Of a DNA stretch of 64,000 nucleotides, positions 25,855 through 35,158 are shown piece after piece. Origin of the DNA: Pseudoxanthomonas kalamensis DSM 18571 (GTDB taxonomy: Bacteria; Pseudomonadota; Gammaproteobacteria; Xanthomonadales; Xanthomonadaceae); assembly GCF_010211745.1 (NCBI RefSeq), contig NZ_PDWQ01000002.1:248001-312000 (forward strand). Direction: 5' to 3'. The first letter of the stretch is position 1. The number at the start of each line of letters is the position of its first letter. Position numbers and translations under genes: made by a program. The notes beneath the pieces were generated by a model. It made no database searches and had not been told where the DNA came from. It was given only the letters and a program-made list of their open reading frames with translations.

Positions 25855-26961
25855 TCAGCCCAGCACGCCCGGCTGCGCCTGGCCGTCGCGGACGAACGGG
25901 AACCCGACCGTGCGCACCGGCACTTCGCGGCCGCGGATATCGACCCGCACCGGGTCGCCGGCGGCGACCGGCACGCGGGCGAAGGCGATCGCCTTGCCCA
26001 GGGTCGGCGAGAAGGTGCCGCTGAGGATCTCGCCGTCGCCGGCATCGGTCAGCACCTTCTGCCCGTGCCGCAGCACGCCCTTCTCGTCCATCACCAGGCC
26101 GATCAGCTTGCGCGGCACGCCGGCGGCCTGCTGCGCCTCCAGCGCGGCGCGACCGATGAAATCGCGGCCCGCGTCCAGCGCCACCGTCCAGGCCATCGCC
26201 GCTTCGTACGGCGTGGTGCTCTCGTCCATGTCCTGGCCGTACAGGTTCATGCCGGCTTCCAGCCGCAGGGTGTCGCGCGCGCCAAGGCCAGCCGGCTTCA
26301 CCCCGGCTTCGAGCAAACTGTTCCAGAACCCGACCGCTGCCTCCTGCGGCAACACGATCTCGAAGCCGTCTTCGCCGGTGTAACCGGTACGGGCGACGAA
26401 CAGCGGCGTGCCGGCCGTCGCCACCGCCTCGACGGCACTGAAGCGACCGATGGCGGCGACCGCATCACGGTCGGCTTCGCGCAGCAGGCCCAGCACCCGC
26501 TCGCGGGCATTGGGGCCCTGCACGGCAATCATGGCGAAGTCGGCGCGCTCCCTGACCTCGATACCGAACGCGGCGGCCTGCTGCCCGATCCAGGCCAGGT
26601 CCTTGTCGCGGGTGGCGGCGTTGACCACCAGGCGGAAGAAGTCCTCGCCCAGGTAGTACACGATCAGGTCGTCGATCACGCCGCCGCTTTCGTCCAGCAT
26701 GGCGGTGTACAACGCCTTGCCCGGGCGCTTGAGCTTGTCCACCGAATTGGCGACCAGCCGGCGCAGGAATTCGCGCACGCGCGCGCCGTGCAGGTCGACC
26801 ACGGTCATGTGGCTGACGTCGAACATGCCGGCGTCGCGGCGGACCTGGTGGTGTTCCTCGATCTGCGAGCCGTAGTGGATCGGCATGTCCCAGCCGCCGA
26901 AGTCGACCATCTTGGCGCCGAGCGCGCGGTGGGTTTCGTTGAGGACGGTCTTGCGGGTCAT
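25855..26961 (-). CDS. gcvT: Glycine cleavage system aminomethyltransferase (T protein)
   Basis: Tetrahydrofolate-dependent aminomethyltransferase, 368 aa, full length. It takes the methylamine carried on the lipoyl arm of GcvH, releases ammonia and makes 5,10-methylene-THF. Characteristic stretches are [24 protein letters not shown] at the start, [34 protein letters not shown] and the C-terminal [11 protein letters not shown] and [21 protein letters not shown]. Located directly before gcvH on the minus strand. It feeds one-carbon units to the same folate pool used by metF at the right end of the window. The gap to the upstream NfeD gene (67 bp) is too short for a glycine riboswitch, and none was seen. 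Confidence 0.97.
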   Translation of the reverse strand: MTRKTVLNETHRALGAKMVDFGGWDMPIHYGSQIEEHHQVRRDAGMFDVSHMTVVDLHGARVREFLRRLVANSVDKLKRPGKALYTAMLDESGGVIDDLIVYYLGEDFFRLVVNAATRDKDLAWIGQQAAAFGIEVRERADFAMIAVQGPNARERVLGLLREADRDAVAAIGRFSAVEAVATAGTPLFVARTGYTGEDGFEIVLPQEAAVGFWNSLLEAGVKPAGLGARDTLRLEAGMNLYGQDMDESTTPYEAAMAWTVALDAGRDFIGRAALEAQQAAGVPRKLIGLVMDEKGVLRHGQKVLTDAGDGEILSGTFSPTLGKAIAFARVPVAAGDPVRVDIRGREVPVRTVGFPFVRDGQAQPGVLG

Positions 26962-27028
26962 CGCGCCTGCCTGGTTGCGGAAAGGCGCGATTATCCCAGA
27001 TGCGTCGGCCCCGCGTGCCGGGCGACGA

Positions 27029-27460
27029 TCACTCCGGCTGCACTTTCAGCGTCATCCCGTCGGTGGCGATGACCCGCACCGGCGCACCGGCTGCCAGGTC
27101 GGGGCCCTCCACCATCCAGAAGGTGTCGCCGATCTTGACCCGGCCGTGGCCGCCGACGATGGCCTGTTCCAGCATCACCACCCGGCCGATGTTCTGGCTG
27201 GCGCGCTGGTTCAGGGTCGGGTGGTCGCTTTCGCGCCCGCTGCGGCGGAACCACTTCCGATAGACCTGGATGGCAACGAAGCTCAGCACCACGAACGCGG
27301 CCACCTGGGCCAGCAGCGGAATGCCCGGCACCACCAACACGGCAAGGAACACCGCCGCTGCGGCGAAGCCCATCCACAGCATGAAGGCGCCCGGCGCCAT
27401 CGCCTCGGCGGCGAACAGCAGCAGCGCGATCGCGGCCCAGGCCGTCACGTCCCAGCGCAT
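27029..27460 (-). CDS. NfeD family membrane protein
   Basis: Short NfeD homologue of 143 aa. Three closely spaced membrane segments occupy residues 8-80 ([35 protein letters not shown] and [20 protein letters not shown]). A cytosolic or periplasmic OB-fold domain of about 60 residues follows ([30 protein letters not shown]), ending [15 protein letters not shown]. The start lies 3 bp after the stop of the SPFH gene, so the two form an operon. NfeD/stomatin pairs are widespread and thought to organise membrane microdomains and quality control. The OB-fold is believed to contact the SPFH partner. Confidence 0.93.
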   Translation of the reverse strand: MRWDVTAWAAIALLLFAAEAMAPGAFMLWMGFAAAAVFLAVLVVPGIPLLAQVAAFVVLSFVAIQVYRKWFRRSGRESDHPTLNQRASQNIGRVVMLEQAIVGGHGRVKIGDTFWMVEGPDLAAGAPVRVIATDGMTLKVQPE

Positions 27461-27463
27461 GGC

Positions 27464-28426
27464 TCAGCCCCCGCTCGGGAAGGTCGCACGGGCCGGCGCA
27501 CCGCCCTGCGACTTGTCGTCCAGCGCCTGCTGCGCCAGCTTGGCGATCCCGCCCAGCGAACCGATGATCCCGCTGGCTTCCATCGGCATCAGCACGAACT
27601 TCTGGTTGGGCGCGGTGGCCAGCTTCTCGAACGCTTCGACGTACTTCTGCGCAACGAAATAGTTGATCGCCTGCACATCGCCCTGGGCGATGGCCTCGGA
27701 CACCATCTGCGTAGCCTTGGCTTCGGCCTCGGCCAGACGCTCGCGCGCCTCGGCTTCGCGGAACGCGGCCTCCTTCTCGCCCTCGGCTTCCAGGATCGCC
27801 GACTGCTTCTCGCCCTCGGCGCGCAGGATCTGCGACTGCCGCATGCCCTCGGCCTCGAGGATCTGCGCGCGCTTCTCGCGCTCGGCCTTCATCTGCCGGG
27901 CCATCGCATCGACCAGGTCGCGCGGCGGCTGGATGTCGCGGATCTCGATCCGGGTCACCTTGACGCCCCACGGGTTGGTGGCCTGATCGACCACGGTCAG
28001 CAGCTGGGCATTGATCGTCTCGCGCTGGCTCAGCGACTCGTCTAGGTCCATCGAACCGATCACGGTACGGATGTTGGTCTGCACCAGGGCGATCATCGCC
28101 ACTTCCAGGTTGGCCACCTCGTAGGCCGCCTTGGCCGCGTCCAGCACCTGGAAGAACACCACCCCATCCACGGTCACCACCGCGTTGTCCTTGGTGATCA
28201 CGTCCTGGCTGGGCACGTCCAGCACCTGTTCCATCATGTTGATCTTGCGACCCACGCCGTACACCACCGGGATCAGGAAGTGCAGGCCCGGCGACAGGGT
28301 ATGGGTGTACCTGCCGAAACGCTCCACCGTCCACTCGTAGCCCTGCGGCACCATCCGCACGGTCTTGAACAGGATGATGATGCCTGCGATCAGGACGATG
28401 ATGGCGAGCGGAACTCCACCTGGCAT
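27464..28426 (-). CDS. SPFH/Band 7 (stomatin-like, QmcA-type) membrane protein
   Basis: 320-aa member of the stomatin/prohibitin family. A single N-terminal membrane anchor (LAIIVLIAGIIILFKTVRMV) leads into the Band 7 domain (VPQGYEWTVERFGRYTHTLSPGLHFLIP, MEQVLDVPSQDVITKDNAVVTVDGVVFFQV, ALVQTNIRTVIGSMDLDE). A long coiled coil rich in EAEGEK repeats spans residues 185-250, and a Gln/Ser/Gly-rich tail ends it. These features match QmcA/YbbK. It is expected to form large oligomeric cages in the inner membrane with its partner NfeD encoded just downstream. It is divergent from the sigma factor gene at 28560. Confidence 0.94.
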   Translation of the reverse strand: MPGGVPLAIIVLIAGIIILFKTVRMVPQGYEWTVERFGRYTHTLSPGLHFLIPVVYGVGRKINMMEQVLDVPSQDVITKDNAVVTVDGVVFFQVLDAAKAAYEVANLEVAMIALVQTNIRTVIGSMDLDESLSQRETINAQLLTVVDQATNPWGVKVTRIEIRDIQPPRDLVDAMARQMKAEREKRAQILEAEGMRQSQILRAEGEKQSAILEAEGEKEAAFREAEARERLAEAEAKATQMVSEAIAQGDVQAINYFVAQKYVEAFEKLATAPNQKFVLMPMEASGIIGSLGGIAKLAQQALDDKSQGGAPARATFPSGG

Positions 28427-28559
28427 GAGATTTCTCCTTACACAATGAGTCGGGATGTCCTGGCGGCAGTATAGGGGCTGCGATGGGGGCCGGTGGGGTG
28501 GGCCGGGGCGCCGCCGCCGGCTGCAACGCTTTTCCCCTCCCGCGCATCCTTGTCAGGGT

Positions 28560-29147
28560 ATGCCAGCCACCGCCACGCCCGGTTCCAGCTTCGCCATCGA
28601 CGTGCCCGCCAGCCTGCTGGGGCGTGCCCGTGCCGGGCAGGCCGAGGCTTTCGAGCAGCTGTACCGCTGGTTCGAACGCCCGGTCTACACGCTGGCGCTG
28701 CGGATGTGCGGCAACCGCGAAGATGCCCAGGAAGTGCTGCAGGACACCATGCTGAAACTGATCCGCCAGGTGGCCGACTTCCGCGGCGACAACGGCAGCC
28801 CGTTCTGGGGCTGGCTGCGGCAGATCGCGGTCAACGAGGCGCTGATGCGGCTGCGCCGGGACCGCAGCCGCGCCTGCGAGATCGACGGCGTGGAGGAATC
28901 CCGGTTCGGCGAAGACCTGGCGCCGCTGCCGCCGGCCGCCGCCGACGCCGCCCTGCTGCAACGCGCGCTGGGCGAACTGCCGGCGACCACCCGCAGCGTG
29001 ATCTGGCTGTACCACGCCGAGGGTTACACCCACGACGAAATCGCCGCGCTGATGCAACGCACGCCCAGCTTTTCCAAATCGCAACTCGCGCGCGGCCTGC
29101 GTCGCCTGCGCGCCCTGCTCCAGGTGGAGGAACCCGCCCATGCCTGA
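28560..29147 (+). CDS. ECF-family RNA polymerase sigma factor
   Basis: 195-aa sigma-70-family factor of the ECF type. Region 2 is LYRWFERPVYTLALRMCGNREDAQEVLQDTMLKLIRQ with the core-binding and -10 recognition helices. Region 4 is LGELPATTRSVIWLYHAEGYTHDEIAALMQ, a helix-turn-helix for the -35 element, followed by FSKSQLARGLRRLRALL. The ATG at 28560 is chosen over an upstream in-frame start because the sequence before it is low-complexity. It heads a three-gene operon with a one-span protein that overlaps it by 8 bp and a periplasmic PDZ protein, a layout typical of envelope-stress sigma/anti-sigma systems. The promoter it recognises is unknown; autoregulation is likely, but no motif was verified. 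Confidence 0.92.
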   Translation: MPATATPGSSFAIDVPASLLGRARAGQAEAFEQLYRWFERPVYTLALRMCGNREDAQEVLQDTMLKLIRQVADFRGDNGSPFWGWLRQIAVNEALMRLRRDRSRACEIDGVEESRFGEDLAPLPPAAADAALLQRALGELPATTRSVIWLYHAEGYTHDEIAALMQRTPSFSKSQLARGLRRLRALLQVEEPAHA

Positions 29148-29802
29148 CGATACCCGCCCCCGCGACCTGCCCGGCAACTGGTCCGAAGCGCTGTCCGCGC
29201 TGCCGCTGGAGCAGCCCGCGCACAGCGCCTGGGAGCGGCTCGCCGCCGAGATCCGGCCACCGCGTCGGACTTACCGACGCTCCATCGGCTGGGCGGTGGC
29301 GGCGATGCTCGCCCTGGCCCTGGTCGTGCCGCTGGCATGGCGCGGCGAACTCGTTCCATCCGACGACACGCCTGTCGTGGCGACACAAACGACCGATCCC
29401 GCCACTGCCGGCTCGCGGATTCCACACCCCGGCGCCGACCCGACCCCCGCCAGGCCGGAAACGGCAGCCAGGACCCTGACCGCGCCCGCGCAGGCGATCG
29501 CCGCCAGCGAGGAATTGGACGCGCTGTACCTGCAGTCCGCGCAGCTGGAAAGCCTGCTGGCGCAGGCTCGCGACGACCGCGTGCTCAGCGGCCCGGCGGC
29601 GGCGACCAGCGACGAACTGACGCAGCGGCTGGGCTGGATCGATGCCGCCCTGGCGCAGCCGGCGCTGGCCGACGCCCAGCGCAACCGGCTGTGGCGCGAA
29701 CGCGTGGACACGCTGCAGCAGCTGGTCGGCTTCGAAAGCACCCAACGCTGGCTGTCCACCCACGGCCAGACCTACGACGGCCAACTGGTCGCCGTGTACT
29801 GA
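29140..29802 (+). CDS. Single-pass membrane protein, probable anti-sigma factor
   Basis: 220-aa protein whose start overlaps the sigma gene end by 8 bp. The N-terminal 45 residues are probably cytosolic (NWSEALSALPLEQPAHSAWERLAAEI). One membrane span follows at about residues 50-67 (IGWAVAAMLALALVVPLAW), then a Pro/Ala/Thr-rich linker and a helical periplasmic domain (ELDALYLQSAQLESLLAQARDDR, WRERVDTLQQLVGFESTQRWL). Topology and position make it the likely anti-sigma factor, but the zinc-binding HxxxCxxC motif of the ZAS class is absent, so it would be a non-ZAS type. No similarity to RseA is obvious. Confidence 0.78.
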   Translation: MPDDTRPRDLPGNWSEALSALPLEQPAHSAWERLAAEIRPPRRTYRRSIGWAVAAMLALALVVPLAWRGELVPSDDTPVVATQTTDPATAGSRIPHPGADPTPARPETAARTLTAPAQAIAASEELDALYLQSAQLESLLAQARDDRVLSGPAAATSDELTQRLGWIDAALAQPALADAQRNRLWRERVDTLQQLVGFESTQRWLSTHGQTYDGQLVAVY

Positions 29803-29846
29803 ACCGACACCCATCCCGCATCGACGACGAAGCACAGGTGATTCCC

Positions 29847-30908
29847 ATGAAAGCCTTCAAACCCTCCCCCTCCCTGCTGGCGGCCGCCCTGCTTGCCTGC
29901 ATCGCCACCACCGGCCCGTTGCGCGCGCAGACCAGTCCACGGGAGCGGGCAGAGATCGACCGCGAACGCGCCGAAGCCCGGCGCGAACTCGCCGCGGCGC
30001 GCGAGGAACTGGCCGAAGCCGCGCGCCACGTCGCCGAGCTGTCGAAGGAACTGTCGCAATCGGACGAACTGCAGGCATTGGCGCACAGTTTCTCGCAGCG
30101 CCCGGTGATCGGCGTGATTCTGACGCCGGACAACCAGACCGGCGTGCGCATCGGCGGCGTCACCCCGGACAGCGCTGCCGACGAAGCGGGCCTGAAGTCC
30201 GGCGACCACATCGTCAGCGTCGATAGCACGCCGCTGCTGGGCAGCGATGCCGGCACCCGGCTGAAGAACGCACGTCTGTTGCTGGGCAAGCTCGACACCG
30301 ATACGCCGGTGCGCATCGGCTATGTGCGCAGTGGCCGCGAAAGCAGCGTCAAGCTGACCCCGCGACGGACGCCGCGGACCTTCGTGTTCCACAATGACGA
30401 CGGCGACTTCAGCTTCAACATCGATGATGCGCGCGTGGATATCCAGCAGTTGCACGACATGACCGCGCAGATCGGCCGCGACGTCAGTCTGGCCATCAAC
30501 GGCGACTGCGGTGACAAGGATTGCAGCTTCAGCGTGCTCAGCGAAGCCTTCCGCTGGAACGGACTGAACCTGGCCGAAGTCGACCCCGGCCTGGGTCGCT
30601 ACTTCGGCACCGACACCGGTGTGCTGGTGCTCAGTGCCGGCGAGGACTTGTCCGGGCTGCAGGCCGGCGACGTGATCCGCCGCATCGACGGCAAGGCGGT
30701 CGGCACCCCGCGCGAGGCGATGGCCGCGCTGCGCGCCAAGCCGGCCGACAGCCAGGTCGATGTGGAGTACCTGCGCGACCGCAAGGCCGCGACCACCCGG
30801 ATCAAGGTGCCCAAGGCCATGCCGTTCCGCATCCCCGCGCCACCGAAACCTCCCAAACCGCCGGCGCCACCCAAGCCACCGGCACCGCCTTCACTCAGCG
30901 TGCTGTAA
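29847..30908 (+). CDS. Periplasmic double-PDZ protein
   Basis: Exported 353-aa protein in the sigma/anti-sigma operon. The signal peptide ends near residue 28 (AALLACIATTGPLRAQT). A charged coiled coil of about 45 residues follows (ERAEIDRERAEARRELAAAREELAEAA). PDZ 1 is at about residues 85-175 (RPVIGVILTPDNQTGVRIGGVTPDSAADEAGLKSGDHIVSV). A middle domain contains two cysteines (GDCGDKDC). PDZ 2 is at about residues 245-325 (RYFGTDTGVLVLSAGEDLSGLQAGDVIRRIDGKAV), and a proline-rich tail PPKPPKPPAPPKPPAPP ends it. No protease domain or catalytic Ser/His is visible, so it is not a DegS/DegP-type protease itself. By analogy with PDZ sensors it may detect misfolded envelope proteins. AGGTG precedes the ATG. 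Confidence 0.88.
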   Translation: MKAFKPSPSLLAAALLACIATTGPLRAQTSPRERAEIDRERAEARRELAAAREELAEAARHVAELSKELSQSDELQALAHSFSQRPVIGVILTPDNQTGVRIGGVTPDSAADEAGLKSGDHIVSVDSTPLLGSDAGTRLKNARLLLGKLDTDTPVRIGYVRSGRESSVKLTPRRTPRTFVFHNDDGDFSFNIDDARVDIQQLHDMTAQIGRDVSLAINGDCGDKDCSFSVLSEAFRWNGLNLAEVDPGLGRYFGTDTGVLVLSAGEDLSGLQAGDVIRRIDGKAVGTPREAMAALRAKPADSQVDVEYLRDRKAATTRIKVPKAMPFRIPAPPKPPKPPAPPKPPAPPSLSVL

Positions 30909-30936
30909 CCGCGTCCGCGGGCGTGTCGCGAAGGCT

Positions 30937-31893
30937 TCAGCGGACAGTGGCCGCGGTGGTCGCGTGCGCCGGCTCGACCCATTCGGCGAAGGCGGCGTCG
31001 ATCTCCGCATCGGCGACCGACTTGTCCTCCTGCACCTGCTCGGCCTGGGTGAACAGCGGGACGATCAGCGCCATGCCGTCGATCCTGGTCTTCAGGTGCA
31101 AGCCCGGCGGTGCGGACAGGAAGCCGTCCCAGCGCTGGCGCACCCGCGCCCAATAGTCGCGGGTCGCGTTCCAGTAATCGTAGGCCGGGGTGAAGTCGAC
31201 GTCGGTATCCTTCTGGTAGTCGTTGAAACCGAACTCGCGCGCGATTTCGACCTGACTGCCGTCTGGCTTGCGCAGTACCTTGGTATTGAACTGCTCGTGG
31301 GTCCAGCCGCCCGGTGTGATGGTGTGGCGATTGACCACCGCCAGTGCGTTGTAGTCGCTGCGACGGGTGTATTCGCGGCGCGGCAACGGCCGCCAGCTCA
31401 GGTCGCTGGTCCAGCTGGCGATGCCGTTGGCGTATTCCCAGCGCCCGGTTCCGCAATAACGCGGCGCGTCGCTGACCTCGTACACGCACTGTGTCCAGGC
31501 CTCAGCGGTTTGTTCGGGCGACAGCGGATGCACCGTCCAGGTCTGTTCGTCGCTGAACTCGAAGCGGCTAGCCGCCTCGTAGATCCAGTCCTGCCGCCAA
31601 TGCTTGGTCACGTGGCCGCTCTTCTCGTCCACCAGCAGGTGCTGCAACACGATCCTGCCCGGCGCGTCCTCGACCACGATCACCACTTCGTCGCCGCCGC
31701 TGCGCATCGCCGGCGCGCGCTCGTAGCCGGGTTGCAGCAGCACGGTCTCGTCGAAGGCGAAATCGACCAGGTACTCGCCCTGCATGGCCAGGATCGCGGC
31801 ACGGTCGCGTTCGAGCGGTGCGGATGCGTGTGCGGCGCCGATCTGCAACGGCAAGGCGATCAGCAAGGCGATGGCGACCGGGGTGAATTTCAT
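30937..31893 (-). CDS. DUF6607 family exported protein, haem locus
   Basis: 318-aa protein with a signal peptide (ALLIALPLQIGAAHASA, cleavage near residue 24). The remainder matches what I recognise as DUF6607: AILAMQGEYLVDFAFDETVLLQPGYE, IVLQHLLVDEKSGHVTKHWRQDW, then TWTVHPLSPEQTAEAWTQCVYEV and WTHEQFNTKVLR. No enzyme motif is visible and the function is unknown. It is last in the minus-strand hemP, receptor, 197-aa, DUF6607 cluster with a 32-bp gap, so iron-responsive co-transcription from the Fur-controlled promoter at 35159-35186 is likely. Homologues repeatedly sit beside haem receptors in Xanthomonadaceae, which suggests a part in haem use. Confidence 0.8.
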   Translation of the reverse strand: MKFTPVAIALLIALPLQIGAAHASAPLERDRAAILAMQGEYLVDFAFDETVLLQPGYERAPAMRSGGDEVVIVVEDAPGRIVLQHLLVDEKSGHVTKHWRQDWIYEAASRFEFSDEQTWTVHPLSPEQTAEAWTQCVYEVSDAPRYCGTGRWEYANGIASWTSDLSWRPLPRREYTRRSDYNALAVVNRHTITPGGWTHEQFNTKVLRKPDGSQVEIAREFGFNDYQKDTDVDFTPAYDYWNATRDYWARVRQRWDGFLSAPPGLHLKTRIDGMALIVPLFTQAEQVQEDKSVADAEIDAAFAEWVEPAHATTAATVR

Positions 31894-31925
31894 GGTGGCT
31901 GTCTCCACAAGGAACGGGGTGGATC

Positions 31926-32519
31926 TTATCCGAGCCTGACCAGCGGCATTGCCGCCGCCGGCCCGGCAATCGGGTTGTTTGTCGAGAACGCGGCCTCGGC
32001 CAGCAGGGCCGAGCGCGCGCAGCAGCAGTCGTCCACGCGGCATTCGCCTTCGGCGCCCTCGGCGCGGACGATCGCCTGCGCGGTGGCCGCGCCCAACGCC
32101 GATACCGGCACCGGACTGGCGGCCAAGGTCGGCAGCGCACCGTAGCGGGACATGGCGTGCAACTGCAACGGAGTGGCGCGCCAGGACTCGCCCAGCAAGC
32201 GCCGGGCCAGGCGACGCCACAAGCGCTCGTCCACCCGGCAAACAGCCGGCGGCTCCGCAGCGGCCGGCAGGCTGGCCAGTAGCCGGTCCCAGGCCAGGAA
32301 GTCGCTGTCCGGCAGCAGGCACAAGCGCCAGCAGCACGCGCCTTGCGCGTCGTAGAACGACAGGCTTTCGCGCAAACCGTCGCTGTCCACGCCGGCCTGC
32401 ACCTGCGTGCGCACCGCCTGCGTCCAGCCCGACAGCTCGCTGCCGTGCTGCGGCCGGTACAGGCACAGCACCGTACCCAGTGCGGCCAGTTGCTGCGGAT
32501 GCGGCAATGCCTGCGCCAT
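31926..32519 (-). CDS. Haem-locus protein, HemS-like hemin transport annotation
   Basis: 197-aa protein encoded directly after the haem/haemoglobin receptor; its ATG lies 5 bp past the receptor stop, and a GTG at 32531 would overlap it. Sequence blocks are MAQALPHPQQLAALGTVLCLYRP, LSFYDAQGACCWRLCLLPDSDFLAWDRL and the C-terminal VRAEGAEGECRVDDCCCARSALLAEAAF with a CCC cluster. It resembles proteins labelled hemin transport protein in Xanthomonas and may correspond to one half of the HemS/HmuS repeat, but conserved haem-ligand residues could not be verified by eye. No signal peptide, so cytoplasmic. The role in intracellular haem handling is inferred from position. Confidence 0.7.
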   Translation of the reverse strand: MAQALPHPQQLAALGTVLCLYRPQHGSELSGWTQAVRTQVQAGVDSDGLRESLSFYDAQGACCWRLCLLPDSDFLAWDRLLASLPAAAEPPAVCRVDERLWRRLARRLLGESWRATPLQLHAMSRYGALPTLAASPVPVSALGAATAQAIVRAEGAEGECRVDDCCCARSALLAEAAFSTNNPIAGPAAAMPLVRLG

Positions 32520-32524
32520 GCCGG

Positions 32525-34768
32525 CTACCACGCCAAGGTCAGGCTGGCCGACAGGTTGCGGCCGGGACTGGTGTAGCGGTCAAGCACGCTGCTGCCGGCC
32601 GCGGTCAGCGGCACGTCGCCCGAGGCCCAGTATTTCCTGTCGGTCAGGTTGAACACGCCCAGGTTGACGCTGGCGCCGGGGGCGAAATCGAAATGCGCGA
32701 ACAGGTCGAGCACGGTATAGGCATCCGCCTGGAACAGGGTGGGATCGGAAACACGGTCCTTGCGGCCGGCATGGCGTACGGCCAGCTCGCTGCCCCAGCG
32801 CTCGCGGTCGAAGGCGATGCCCACGGTGGCGGTGAAAGGGTCGACGCTGTCCAGCGGCACGTCATCGGTCCGGTTCTCGCCACGCGACCACGCCGCTGCT
32901 CCGCGCAGCGACCAGCCGTCCCACGCCGCCGACAGCGCACCGAAGTCCACGCCTGCCTTAAGCTCGACGCCGTGGATCTCCGCCTCGGCCACGTTCTGCG
33001 ATTGGTAGACCGCCAAGCCTTCATCGCTGATACCAGTGAACACGTATGACTCGATGAAATCCTCATAGCGGTTGTAGTAGCCGGACAGGCTGGCCCAGGC
33101 CGCATCGCCGATGTAGCGCAGGCCGAGTTCGACGCCGTCGCTGGTTTCCGGCTTCAAGTCGGGATTGGCGATGGCGGTGTAGCCGAACATCACGTTGGTG
33201 AAGCCGATGTTGACGTCGTTGTACGGCGGTGAGCGGAAGCCGTGCGCGTATCCGCCGAACAGCGACCACGCATCGGCGAAGCGCCAGACCATGCCCAGTT
33301 TCGGCGACACGCTGGTTTCGCTGATGTCTGCCACGACCATGTCGGGATTGTCCTCGGCGAAGATGTTGTCCACGTCCGATCGCAGCCGGTAGTGATCCAC
33401 GCGCAGCCCGGGCACCAGGCGGAAAGCGCCGTCAGCGAAGACAATCTCGTCCTGCACGTACAGCGCCGCGGTGGTGGTCCTGCTGATCGGAAAATCGCGC
33501 ACCGGAAAGATGTCCGGCAGCATCACCGGGGTGCTGACGCCGGTCAGCGGATAGCTGCGCAGGCCATCGCGCTTCTGCCGGGTCTCGGTCCGTACCAGGT
33601 CCAGGCCATAGGCCAGTTCATGCGTCACCGCGCCGTCGATACGCTTGCGGAAATTGGCCTGCACGCCGTAGCTGCGCTGGTCGAAGTTGAACTCGCGTTC
33701 GCGGATGTCCTGCAGGGTCGGCGCCGGCAGCGTGCGCTCCTCGCGGGTGTATTGGGTCGTCTCGCTGTCCTGGCGATAGATCTGCCAGTCCAGGCTGTCG
33801 GCGAATGCGGCGTTCAGGTCGTCCCACTCGTGGGCGAACGACACTCGCGCCCGGGTCTGGTGGTCGTGCGCGAACACGACGTCGTTGCTCGCTCCGGTCA
33901 GCGCCTGATAGCCCTGCGAGGTCAGCACATCGGTATCGGCGCTGTCCTCGTTGCCTTCCACGGTGAGCCGGAAGCGCTGGCCGGCGTCGGGCGCAAACAC
34001 CAGCTTGGTCAGCAGGCTGCGGCCATCACGGTCCTGCGGATTCGGCAGGGTGCGCGTGCTGCCGGCGCCGCCGGTTTCTCCCTGGTTCTCCGGTTCCTGG
34101 CCCTGGCGATGGCTGACCGCGGCCATGCCGCTCCAGCGCTCGCCGCCGAACGCGGCCGTGGCGCCGGCGAACAGGCCGTCCCAGTCGCCGGCATAGCCGA
34201 ACTTGAGGCCGAAGTAGGCGTCGCTGCCGTCGGCCAGATAATCGTTCGGATCCTTGGTGATGAACGACACTACGCCGCCGAGCGCGTCCGAACCGTACAG
34301 CGAACTGGTCGGACCGCGCACGATCTCGACCTGTTTCAGCGTATCCAGGTCGACGAAGTTGCGGTTGGCATTGGAGAAACTGCCGATGCTGAACGCATCG
34401 GACACCGGGATGCCGTCGGTCTGGATGCGCACGCGATTGCCTTCCAGGCCACGGATGCGAAAACCGCCCAAACCGAAGCGGCCGAAACTGGAGGTCACCG
34501 TGACCCCGGGCTCGTACCGGACCAGATCGGCGATGTCGAACACCAGTTGCCGGTCCATCTGCTCGCGGGTCACCACATCGACACTGTTCGGCACGTCGGC
34601 CACCGCGCGTTCGGTGCGGGTGGCGGTGACCTGCATGCGATCGAATTCGGTCACGGCCGCATCGGCGGCGCCATCGGGCGCCGAAGACGCCGTGGCCTGC
34701 GCATGGGTATGGGACGAAATGGCTAGCCAAAGGGCAGCGGTCAGGACGGAGGGACGGATCATCGGCAC
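32525..34768 (-). CDS. TonB-dependent haem/haemoglobin receptor
   Basis: Outer-membrane receptor of 747 aa, normal for the TonB-dependent haemoglobin/transferrin/lactoferrin family. A signal peptide (residues 1-24) precedes a TonB-box-like segment FDRMQVTATRTERAVADVPN and the plug (VVTREQMDRQLVFDIADLVRYEPGV, GLEGNRVRIQTDGIPVSD, VEIVRGPTSSLYGSDALGGVVSF). In the barrel the haem-receptor signature is seen as YAHGFRSPPYNDVN with FRSP in place of FRAP, followed by the NPDLKPETS motif. The last residues are LSASLTLAW. It follows hemP (135-bp gap) downstream of a strong Fur box, so expression is iron-repressed. It is expected to import haem using TonB-ExbBD energy. Confidence 0.92.
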   Translation of the reverse strand: MPMIRPSVLTAALWLAISSHTHAQATASSAPDGAADAAVTEFDRMQVTATRTERAVADVPNSVDVVTREQMDRQLVFDIADLVRYEPGVTVTSSFGRFGLGGFRIRGLEGNRVRIQTDGIPVSDAFSIGSFSNANRNFVDLDTLKQVEIVRGPTSSLYGSDALGGVVSFITKDPNDYLADGSDAYFGLKFGYAGDWDGLFAGATAAFGGERWSGMAAVSHRQGQEPENQGETGGAGSTRTLPNPQDRDGRSLLTKLVFAPDAGQRFRLTVEGNEDSADTDVLTSQGYQALTGASNDVVFAHDHQTRARVSFAHEWDDLNAAFADSLDWQIYRQDSETTQYTREERTLPAPTLQDIREREFNFDQRSYGVQANFRKRIDGAVTHELAYGLDLVRTETRQKRDGLRSYPLTGVSTPVMLPDIFPVRDFPISRTTTAALYVQDEIVFADGAFRLVPGLRVDHYRLRSDVDNIFAEDNPDMVVADISETSVSPKLGMVWRFADAWSLFGGYAHGFRSPPYNDVNIGFTNVMFGYTAIANPDLKPETSDGVELGLRYIGDAAWASLSGYYNRYEDFIESYVFTGISDEGLAVYQSQNVAEAEIHGVELKAGVDFGALSAAWDGWSLRGAAAWSRGENRTDDVPLDSVDPFTATVGIAFDRERWGSELAVRHAGRKDRVSDPTLFQADAYTVLDLFAHFDFAPGASVNLGVFNLTDRKYWASGDVPLTAAGSSVLDRYTSPGRNLSASLTLAW

Positions 34769-34903
34769 GGAGCTTTCCTGATGGGTTTGAATTGCGAACC
34801 CGGAAGGCTGGCGGCCGGTGTTGCCGATGGCTGGCGCCCAGGTGGAGAGAACGTTGCGTGGTTGTCTTGCGGCGAACCCAGCCGCAAATGCGGTGCCCAG
34901 GTA

Positions 34904-35104
34904 TTACTTGGTCAGAATCAGCTTGTCGTTGCTGGTGTGACGCAGGCGGTAGACGCGGTCGCCATGGCGGATCAGCACCTCACGGCGGCCATTGAGCAGG
35001 GTATCGCTGCTCAGCGCATCCTCGGCGGACCGGCACGCATCCGCGACCGGTTCGCGAAACGGACGGACATCGGGCAAAGACAGGACGGCGGGGTGTACGC
35101 GCAT
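34904..35104 (-). CDS. hemP: Hemin uptake protein HemP
   Basis: Small 66-aa cytosolic protein. The C-terminal half has the HemP/YdiE signature SDTLLNGRREVLIRHGDRVYRLRHTSNDKLILTK; the N-terminal half is variable, as in other HemP proteins. The ATG has AAGGAG at the right distance; a second ATG 5 bp upstream is in another frame. It is first in the haem-uptake cluster, immediately behind a Fur-controlled promoter. In Burkholderia and related bacteria HemP activates transcription of the adjacent haem receptor gene, which may hold here. Confidence 0.92.
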   Translation of the reverse strand: MRVHPAVLSLPDVRPFREPVADACRSAEDALSSDTLLNGRREVLIRHGDRVYRLRHTSNDKLILTK

Positions 35105-35158
35105 GGCATGGTCTCCTTCGTGCTGCGTGACAGGGCGGGTATATCGGCTTGGTAGTTG

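Noticed and set aside
26962-27028. Glycine riboswitch before gcvT
   Set aside because: The gap is 67 bp, too short, and no conserved elements are seen.
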